64,000 nucleotides of DNA from Gemmatimonadaceae bacterium. Lineage in GTDB: Bacteria > Gemmatimonadota > Gemmatimonadetes > Gemmatimonadales > Gemmatimonadaceae. The notes beneath the pieces were generated by a model. The model was given only the letters and a program-made list of their open reading frames with translations, ran no database searches and was not told where the DNA came from. The position numbers and the translations under genes were made by a program. Shown here piece by piece: positions 9,801 to 15,626 of this stretch. Within the stretch, counting starts at the first letter, position 1; each line of letters starts with the position of its first letter. The stretch spans positions 1 to 64,000 of the forward strand of contig JAUQWM010000063.1 of assembly GCA_030835125.1 (NCBI GenBank). Direction: 5' to 3'.

Positions 9801-10506
9801 GAGCACACATCGAATCACCGCCGTGCCGGTCGCCGTCGGCGTCAGCGTGGGCAGCGTGAGCGTGGGCGGCACGCAGACGTGCGCGGCGCCGACAGGGGCA
9901 TTCGGCCAGACCTTCTGCTGGGGCAACAACGGCAAGGACAACCTCCAGGAATACCTGGTGGATTACTCGCCACAGGTCTGGGGATCGAACCTTCTCGGGA
10001 CCGGGTCCAGTGAGAAGACGCTCTACGACCCGCGCCCGGTCGTGAACCTCGGGATGCCGTGGCACCGTGTGAGCGTCGGCACCGGCTTCGTGTGCGCGCT
10101 CGACCTGGCGGGCGCCGCCTCCTGCTGGGGACTGAATGGATTCGGTCAGCTCGGGAACAACTCGACGCAGTGGCGATCGAGCCCTGCACTGGTGCACGGC
10201 GGTCGATTCTTCACGGCCATCGGCACGGGAGGCGGACACTCCTGTGGACTGACGGCGGCGGGCGAAGTCTGGTGCTGGGGTCGGAACACGACGGGCCAAC
10301 TGGGAACCGGCACGGCGGTCAACAGCAGTATTCCCGTGAGATCGGCCATCGGGATCGGGCGCGTGCTGCAGATCTCGGCGGCCGGCGCGAGCACCTGCGC
10401 CCTCACGGAACTGGGCGACGTGTGGTGCTGGGGGTTCAACGCTGATGGTGGCCTGGGCGACGGGACGCTCGTGACCCGGCAGAACCCGGTGAAGGTCGTG
10501 CCGTGA
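6847..10506 (+). CDS. Large lipoprotein with Ig-like, PKD and RCC1-like repeats
   Basis: Lipobox-like LMFLAAC; two PKD-like units (KFGDASAPVTEAGGDTTGSHIYHQKGTFTVEA; WTFGDSTPPDTML); repeated HTCAL...WCWGKNTTGQLGNG. Confidence 0.85.
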   Translation: MAPSASDDVPSPRALPAVLMFLAACGGGDGVAPNEEPDGRPATLAIQGGNNQSADPGTELAMPPTVVVKDASGKGVAGVTVSFSVQSGGGSVASSTSTTGTDGAANPGSWTLGPQSGPNSLEARAGTLTSITFHAQGVATPRLLADTVVGTNGATLQLGDGTAWEGLELTIPDGSFGGPSHWTFRVDPSVTPPTLPAGVLVTSPALVLTTDQARAAHLMTLRVPVKRTPGYVNAVILHDPLRNLIEAFPMFGGDANSILVGSTHLNGSLLVGPGSGAVPRLAAAGLTGSTMFTVSIPTGLLSTMGNVVERVSEVFQIAEGGSYLFPDGHGPGTSLLNMLANVANPNGSLGTLFKPAAVPGMHLDSASLAGLVAIARRYQAEGGLLTPVYNGIGTLISPFSPPVRDSLTDVTLRVALLLNRLPQMVMFVRRIASAPYATTDVSFSTAIGAGPSGVEYVDPTVPQVAKYLRSLGGLGFSSRAFQVVQDALPADAEAVVALGTSFLFPVERYLDTVGKVMAFQRQALAAEAQLPEVIMELRNAANMDWVSIVSGVVRSDSAEIRVRCTQCTDAVPIGTDPELQEAIAVDPGSGAVRSRSRIPGSIGFLVGPFLANLTNGALTQVVGGIFSRVLSFLGPAPTPRAGGLPAAMAATGPVVSRMLTPLNVQLRRMDMQLDPGSQVIQRHTRADFIVRNALPGANGQLEWKFGDASAPVTEAGGDTTGSHIYHQKGTFTVEATLLQSAKRIAQVTGTVVVRDSFTVDPVADTAQVDSLVRFTARPHGDVPASARYVWTFGDSTPPDTMLNDSLATHTYKAPGTYTVTVELWDAIANVRHGVATATVTVVQPSFIQVAVGSAHTCAIAPGGDAWCWGKNTTGQLGNGTTTRSTRPVKVLGGRKFMQVGAGTEHTCGLTTGGAAWCWGDRTSAQLGDGSPFGPLAPPALQPVAVQGTPALVAISVGGRTTCGRTAGGQLWCWGYNGFTQIGDGTSTHRITAVPVAVGVSVGSVSVGGTQTCAAPTGAFGQTFCWGNNGKDNLQEYLVDYSPQVWGSNLLGTGSSEKTLYDPRPVVNLGMPWHRVSVGTGFVCALDLAGAASCWGLNGFGQLGNNSTQWRSSPALVHGGRFFTAIGTGGGHSCGLTAAGEVWCWGRNTTGQLGTGTAVNSSIPVRSAIGIGRVLQISAAGASTCALTELGDVWCWGFNADGGLGDGTLVTRQNPVKVVP

Positions 10507-10603
10507 GGAGGAATCGGCGCCCGTTGAGGGGTGAGACCCGGGGGTTCCGGGGCCTCCATCCCGGTTGATCCGCCCTGCCGACGTGCCTAGCTTTCTCGTC
10601 CCT

Positions 10604-10676
10604 TCCCGAGTAGCTCAGTTGGTAGAGCAGGTGACTGTTAATCACCGGGTCGCAGGTTCGAGTCCTGCCTCGGGAG
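10604..10676 (+). tRNA. tRNA-Asn (GTT)
   Basis: 73 nt; acceptor TCCCGAG/CTCGGGA, anticodon loop CTGTTAA, GTTCGAGTC T-arm. Confidence 0.95.
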
Positions 10677-10677
10677 C
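10633..10677 (+). repeat. attL: 3' part of tRNA-Asn
   Basis: gactgttaatcaccgggtcgcaggttcgagtcctgcctcgggagc, identical to 24815-24859. Confidence 0.95.
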
Positions 10678-10687
10678 CTTGTAGGAC

Positions 10688-10726
10688 AACGACTTAGCCC
10701 GCCGTGCTTCGGTGGGCTTAGTCGTT
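10688..10726 (+). terminator. Hairpin inside element just after tRNA-Asn
   Basis: acgacttagcccgccg-tgctt-cggtgggcttagtcgt stem-loop. Confidence 0.6.
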
Positions 10727-10727
10727 C

Positions 10728-10747
10728 AGGAAGCCAGCAGGAAGCCA
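10728..10747 (+). promoter_or_regulatory. Two direct AGGAAGCCA repeats (putative integrase arm sites, left)
   Basis: AGGAAGCCA at 10728-10736 and 10739-10747, 11-bp period; same word three times at right end. Confidence 0.7.
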
Positions 10748-10761
10748 TCGGGGAATCGACA

Positions 10762-11580
10762 ATGACCTCGCAATTGAATCCGGCGCGGCGACTTGAAAGG
10801 ATCATGGCAGCAGTCGCACCGAATACAAAGCAGAAGACGCTTGTCTTCGACGTCTGGTCCACGGTCTTTGAGGTGAGAGCGGAGCGCGGCTCACCGGAGG
10901 CCTACGCGGAAGTCACGCGTCGCTTGCTCGATCTGCTCCGCGACCTCGACTTGGTGGAAGAATGGCTTCGTGGCACGGACTTGTCGCCCGTTCGCTACGC
11001 CTCGAAACTCGAAGAGGTACGAAGAGCGCTGTCTCCCGCGCGTCTGCACGAAGGATGGAACACGATCTCCGGTGCGTTTCGTGACGAGATCCGAAGCTCG
11101 CTCATTGGTCAGTACGGTGACAGCATGGGAGATCTCGAGCAGGACGTCCAAGGCGACCTTGATACACTAATGGAGCAAGTCGCCGCGCTCGAAGAATCCT
11201 TGAGCGAGTCGACGGAGATCTCGCCTGAGGTGCGTCGGTTCGTGGTGGCCCAGCTGGATGCGATTCGAAAGGCCATCCGCGACTATCCGTCGCAGGGGGC
11301 GATGGCCCTCGAGGCCGCATTTCGTCGTTTCTGCTGGGAGTGGGCGTCCGCGCCGGCATCGAAGACCGACAGGGATCGTGAAACACTTGCGAAGGTGAAG
11401 AAGCTGTGGGCGCGCTCTCGGGCGATCGTCGCAACAGCGACGCGATTGCTCATAACCGCCGCAGCGGCATTCGAGGCAGGCGAAGAGCTATTGGATCGCA
11501 TGCCAGGCATCACAGGCGCCATCGATCGGATCATTACATCCCGGCCGGCACCTCCTCAGCTCCCACCATCCTCTCAATAG
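10762..11580 (+). CDS. Hypothetical element cargo protein (272 aa, helical)
   Basis: Long ORF with credible composition; no family recognised. Confidence 0.6.
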   Translation: MTSQLNPARRLERIMAAVAPNTKQKTLVFDVWSTVFEVRAERGSPEAYAEVTRRLLDLLRDLDLVEEWLRGTDLSPVRYASKLEEVRRALSPARLHEGWNTISGAFRDEIRSSLIGQYGDSMGDLEQDVQGDLDTLMEQVAALEESLSESTEISPEVRRFVVAQLDAIRKAIRDYPSQGAMALEAAFRRFCWEWASAPASKTDRDRETLAKVKKLWARSRAIVATATRLLITAAAAFEAGEELLDRMPGITGAIDRIITSRPAPPQLPPSSQ

Positions 11581-11622
11581 CCCAAGCGGCACGGGGGGGC
11601 CGTTCACCTCATACCGTTGGCC

Positions 11623-12465
11623 TTACGAGAGTGACCGGAATGGTATCTCCGACCGATCAACGACAATACCGTCGCCCTCGAGGACTCGTTGGAGCGCATC
11701 GAATGTCATCCCGTCGTGCCTGCCTGGCCCCACACGAATCGCTGAGATCGACCTGACAAGCGGTAGGGGGGCATTGTCGCCGGCCCCTGCCTCCACGAAG
11801 CGGAGTTCTACGTATGGGACCACGCGGCTATCCGTCGACCGGAGCTTCATTGCCCTTGGCCAGAACCGATCAGTAATGAGGCGCCACTCGCGTTCTTCTC
11901 GGAACGATGGATGCTTGATCGTCGCAGCTACTGCGTAAAATCGGGACTGCAACGATGTGGTCATGAGCTGATTCGTCTCGAGCTCGTAGATGAGTTGGTC
12001 GGCAATGGAGTCGAAGGCGGCACTCGCCTCCTCCTGGGTGTACACGCACTTCGCCAAGGTCGCGCGCTCAACGTGTCCAAGCGCGGTACGGTGGAACCCG
12101 ATTGCGAGGGGCGCGAGACCGCCATACGCCCGCCATTGCCCAAGCGAATCGCCGTCGGCCGATAGGCTGAACACGGCAACTTGCCCTTCAATGTCGAGAT
12201 CACCGCTTCGATGACGCGGACGTCCCGCCACCGAGAGCCAGCCGAGGGCCTGCTGAATCCAGCTGTCGTGGAGCTCGGCCGTAGCACGGATCGCGATGCG
12301 AGCACGGATCACGCTGTCAAAGACGCCGCGCGCGTGTTCGATCTCCGCGGCGTCGTTGAGGTGTCCGAACGCGGTCGCAAACACGACGCCACTCTCCAAG
12401 ATTCTCAGAAGGGCACCTGCCGTCGTGTAATGCCATAGGATGTCGGGGGCGCTCGGTTCTGGCAC
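11623..12465 (-). CDS. DUF2971-like protein
   Basis: ILWHYTTAGALLRILESGVVFAT...HLNDAAEIEH...VAVFSLSADGDSLGQWRAYGG...EWRLI; GTG start overlaps XRE stop (TAGTG). Confidence 0.7.
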   Translation of the reverse strand: MPEPSAPDILWHYTTAGALLRILESGVVFATAFGHLNDAAEIEHARGVFDSVIRARIAIRATAELHDSWIQQALGWLSVAGRPRHRSGDLDIEGQVAVFSLSADGDSLGQWRAYGGLAPLAIGFHRTALGHVERATLAKCVYTQEEASAAFDSIADQLIYELETNQLMTTSLQSRFYAVAATIKHPSFREEREWRLITDRFWPRAMKLRSTDSRVVPYVELRFVEAGAGDNAPLPLVRSISAIRVGPGRHDGMTFDALQRVLEGDGIVVDRSEIPFRSLS

Positions 12466-12692
12466 TAATACTTCCCCCGCTTCCTGACGCTCCTGAGCAA
12501 CTCGGACGCGTCGACGTTGAGTGCTCGAGCGAGTCGGTCGAGGACGTCCAGGTCAATGCGCGATGTCGCGCCCCGTTCGATCGCGCTCACGGTGCCTTGG
12601 CGCACGCACGCCAGCTCGGCGAGCGCTTCCTGACTGAGCCCCTTGGCCGCCCGGAGGTCCCGGAGTCGAATCTGGATAGGCGTCATGGCCAC
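12465..12692 (-). CDS. XRE-family HTH regulator (75 aa)
   Basis: IQIRLRDLRAAKGLSQEALAELACVRQGTVSAIERGATSRIDLDVLDRLARALNV. Confidence 0.92.
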   Translation of the reverse strand: MAMTPIQIRLRDLRAAKGLSQEALAELACVRQGTVSAIERGATSRIDLDVLDRLARALNVDASELLRSVRKRGKY

Positions 12693-12712
12693 CAGTATAC
12701 GCCAGACCGCCT

Positions 12713-12743
12713 ATTGACGCCAAGACGCTAGGGCGTCTAGGTT
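12713..12743. promoter_or_regulatory. Putative operator/promoter in divergent region
   Basis: TTGACG, then palindrome AGACGC-TAGG-GCGTCT (12723-12738), TAGGTT; between XRE and divergent 151-aa ORF. Confidence 0.45.
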
Positions 12744-12773
12744 GGAGCCACACACTCCAGCCGGAGGCACTCC

Positions 12774-13229
12774 ATGGCAGCGAAGCACAGCAAGGTTCCG
12801 CGACGCGAACAGGCCGAACCTCACCCGGGAGGATGGGTCGAGTTGGTGGCCACCACTGACATCGGCGGCAACTGCGAACTCGAGATCCGCCGTACGCTGA
12901 ACGCGGACCTCGGGTGGTTCGACCCTGACCCACGGGTGAACATCAACTTCAAACGGCACAAGTCCGGCCTCCACCCGGCCGATGCAGAACCCGAGTGGGC
13001 CAAGGAGTGGATCGAGGACATTCGCGCCAGTGACTTGGACAGCTTGGTGAAGGCTATCCAGCAGGCCATCGCGGTGGCACGGTTCCACGGCATCATCCCT
13101 GGACCGCTGTCGGACGACGCACGACGTGAGATGCTGGGCGCTGCCCTGCAGGCGGGCACAACGCCTGCTCAGCCCGACGACTCGGACGACGACAGCGACG
13201 GCGGCGAGGAGTGGAAGGCAGGCGTCTGA
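12774..13229 (+). CDS. Hypothetical element protein (151 aa)
   Basis: GGAGG RBS 7 nt upstream; hairpin terminator downstream. Confidence 0.7.
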   Translation: MAAKHSKVPRREQAEPHPGGWVELVATTDIGGNCELEIRRTLNADLGWFDPDPRVNINFKRHKSGLHPADAEPEWAKEWIEDIRASDLDSLVKAIQQAIAVARFHGIIPGPLSDDARREMLGAALQAGTTPAQPDDSDDDSDGGEEWKAGV

Positions 13230-13244
13230 GGTCGTTCGCCCGCA

Positions 13245-13286
13245 CGAAGGGGGGCCGACGCTTTCACGTGAGGCGTCGGCCCTTCG
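13245..13286 (+). terminator. Hairpin terminator
   Basis: GGGCCGACGC...GCGTCGGCCC, 10-bp stem plus flanking CGAAGG/CCTTCG. Confidence 0.65.
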
Positions 13287-13509
13287 CGTCCCCCCCTCAC
13301 GCCTCTGCCCTCACCTTGGCCCGCAGGCGAGCCACGTACCAACGCACCGCCGGCACGAAGGGGTGGAAGTCGACCCGGCTGAATCGCACCGTGGGCAGGC
13401 CTTCCCGTCGCAGGACCCGCACCTCCCGGACGTTGATCCCGACCAGAAAGGCGAACTCGTGGCCGTTCACGTGCTCGGGGAACCGGCCGCCGAATTGCGG
13501 GTTCGAGGC

Positions 13510-13968
13510 TCACCGGCTGAGTTCCGCCATGACTGACCGGACCTCGGCATCGATCGCGGCAGTCGCGTCGGCCATCGTCTTTACGCCCACCACGCAGGGC
13601 GCCAATCGCCCCGGCATCGAGAGTAGTTGCGCCCGGAGCTTGCCGTAGTCGGTCGAAACGATCCGCTCGACGTCGGAGATCGTGAGCAGGTCGCCCCGCG
13701 CCTTCGCCAGCTCCAACTCTGCCAGTTCGGCCTGAGCCGACAGTCGCCGCCTACGCGCCTCGTCCAGGCCCGAAGGCTTCCCTACCTTCTTGAGTCGCTC
13801 GTCGCGCCAGCGGGGGAACTCGGGCCAGCGGAGGAACACCTTCCCGCCCCGCACGACCTTCGGCGCGCCCGGCTCACCATGCAGGCGCGAGACCTCCCCC
13901 CCGGTCAGCCCCAGCCGCCGCGCGGCCTCATTGACGCCAACCTCCTCGGAATCGCCGCCTTTTCGCAT
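13510..13968 (-). CDS. Phage DNA-packaging/terminase small subunit-like (Nu1-type HTH)
   Basis: VNEAARRLGLTGGEVSRLHGEPGAPKVVRGGKVFLRWPEFPRWRDERLKK; C-terminal helices DLLTISDVERIVSTDYGKLRAQLLSMPGRLAP. Confidence 0.65.
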   Translation of the reverse strand: MRKGGDSEEVGVNEAARRLGLTGGEVSRLHGEPGAPKVVRGGKVFLRWPEFPRWRDERLKKVGKPSGLDEARRRRLSAQAELAELELAKARGDLLTISDVERIVSTDYGKLRAQLLSMPGRLAPCVVGVKTMADATAAIDAEVRSVMAELSR

Positions 13969-14090
13969 GGCTAGTTCAGTCAGGTTTGTGATATTGGGTG
14001 TCTAGTTCTCACACGGCCCTGTGCGGACCCTGCGTCTCTACCCCCCGGAAGGACCCGTGAAATCCTTGTAGCTCTTCCGGTGGGGCGGAC

Positions 14091-14109
14091 AGCCAGCCTA
14101 ACGCTGGCT
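14091..14109. terminator. Small hairpin AGCCAGC-CTAAC-GCTGGCT
   Basis: Perfect 7-bp stem; loop lies in the CCTAACG word. Confidence 0.45.
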
Positions 14110-14111
14110 CT

Positions 14112-14318
14112 CTACTTGTTCGGGTTCTGGATGGCGACGGCATCGCCGTAGGCAACGGCGCGCCGTGCTTCTTGCGGGTCGAGTTCCATCTCGCAGCCGG
14201 GCGAGACTTCCCAGCGTCCACCGTCGACGTCCACCGCGCGCGTCGCTTTGGTGAACCGCACCCACTGGGAAGGCCGCGGAGTTCCAGCGGCGAGCAGGCG
14301 CTTGAGCGGGTCAGCCAT
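14112..14318 (-). CDS. Hypothetical phage protein (68 aa)
   Basis: MADPLKRLLAAGTPRPSQWVRFTKATRAVDVDGGRWEVSPGCEMELDPQEARRAVAYGDAVAIQNPNK; overlaps upstream ORF by 8 nt. Confidence 0.6.
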   Translation of the reverse strand: MADPLKRLLAAGTPRPSQWVRFTKATRAVDVDGGRWEVSPGCEMELDPQEARRAVAYGDAVAIQNPNK

Positions 14319-15021
14319 TGGTGCCGACTCCCGCGAGCTCGGCCCGCGCCTTTGCAAGCTTCGCCGCGGCATCGTTCGCGAGCTCGGCCTCGAGCCGGGC
14401 GACTTCGCGCCGCAGTGTCTCCAGGCGTTCGCGCTCGGCATCATCGGCGAGGACCTTGGCCGGCAGGCCGGGGATGATGCGGAAGGCGCCACGCTCGACC
14501 CACGCGGCGATCTGCCCGGCCTTGTCGTGGACGCGCCACGCGCGCGCCGTGGAGGGCACTGGCGCGCACACCAGCGCCTCATTCCACCGGTCGGCGAAGT
14601 GCTCTGTCAGTGGCACCCGCCGCGGTTCGCCGCCGAGCCAGTCGGGCTCAGTGGTCTGCATGGCGCGGCGGATGCCGGCCGCGAGGGCGCGGGCATCGGT
14701 GCCCGTAACGATCTGAGCGTCGGGCAGGTAGTGACCGCCGGCCGCGGGCAGGTCAGGTGCGAAGGCGTCGCTCCTACGCACTTTCGGCTTTGCGTCGGTG
14801 CCGAGCGGTTCCCACCCGCCGTCAGCGATCGCCAACGGCCCGAGCAGCACCCATGTCGCCTCGTGCATGACGAGGGCCTCCTCTTCGCGGCACAGGTGGA
14901 TGATGGGGGCGCGGCGTCGCTCGTCGGGATTCTGCAGGTCGAAGGTCGAGTCAATGCGGGTGGGGTTCATGGTCTGGGGGAGGTGGGTGAAGGCGAAGGC
15001 AAGGCGTCGGCGGAAGCTCAT
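14311..15021 (-). CDS. Hypothetical phage structural/accessory protein (236 aa)
   Basis: Start MSFRRRLAFAFTHLPQTMNPTRIDSTF overlaps upstream stop (ATGA); C-terminal coiled coil. Confidence 0.6.
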   Translation of the reverse strand: MSFRRRLAFAFTHLPQTMNPTRIDSTFDLQNPDERRRAPIIHLCREEEALVMHEATWVLLGPLAIADGGWEPLGTDAKPKVRRSDAFAPDLPAAGGHYLPDAQIVTGTDARALAAGIRRAMQTTEPDWLGGEPRRVPLTEHFADRWNEALVCAPVPSTARAWRVHDKAGQIAAWVERGAFRIIPGLPAKVLADDAERERLETLRREVARLEAELANDAAAKLAKARAELAGVGTNG

Positions 15022-15626
15022 GCGACCGCCTCGAGGGGAACATCGCGGAGTGCCAGCACGTCGGCGGGCGTCAGGCGTCCGTGCGCGAGCAGCGCCTCGG
15101 CGACCCGGGAGATCCACGGCCAGGAGTCCCGGGCGAAGTCGTCCGCCAGATCGACGCACAGGGCGAGGAAGCGCTCACGGGCGCGGTCGGAGAATCCCAG
15201 CGACTGTGCCAGGCGCACCGCGTGCGCGTTGTCGAGGTCACTGGCTGGGAAGGCGTTGCCGTGCCGCCGTTCAGCGGCCGGACCCACAAATAGCATGATG
15301 ACATACGCCTCGACGGCGAAGCGGTCGACGGGCTCGGGTCCGCTCAGGACGACGCGGCCTAACGTCGGCTGCGTGCTTGCGTCCTCGGTCCCGATCGAGG
15401 CGAGCTGGAACGGGATGCCCGCGTCGGTGCAGGCAGCCGCGTGGCCGGCTTCATGGTACGCGACTTGGCGGCGATTCTCGGCCTTCTGCTCGGCACGGCG
15501 CCAGATCAAACGCGCGGAGCAGGCCCGGATCTCCTCCTCGAGGTCGTCCACGGAGAGAAACGACTTCGCTGCGACGTCGAGCGCCGCGAGGGCAGCGCGC
15601 GTTACGCGTTCTTGGGGCTCCATCAT
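15018..15626 (-). CDS. Standalone M41/FtsH-type zinc metallopeptidase domain
   Basis: RRQVAYHEAGHAAACTDAG (HEXXH) ... GPAAERRHGNAFPASDLDNAHAVRLAQSLG resembling FtsH GRAAEE...GA.ND...AT..A. Confidence 0.7.
   Translation of the reverse strand: MMEPQERVTRAALAALDVAAKSFLSVDDLEEEIRACSARLIWRRAEQKAENRRQVAYHEAGHAAACTDAGIPFQLASIGTEDASTQPTLGRVVLSGPEPVDRFAVEAYVIMLFVGPAAERRHGNAFPASDLDNAHAVRLAQSLGFSDRARERFLALCVDLADDFARDSWPWISRVAEALLAHGRLTPADVLALRDVPLEAVA

Noticed and set aside
13169-13513. 114-aa minus-strand ORF after the TerS-like gene
   Set aside because: Arg/Gly/Pro-rich frame crossing a terminator; another frame gives a more protein-like HTH peptide.
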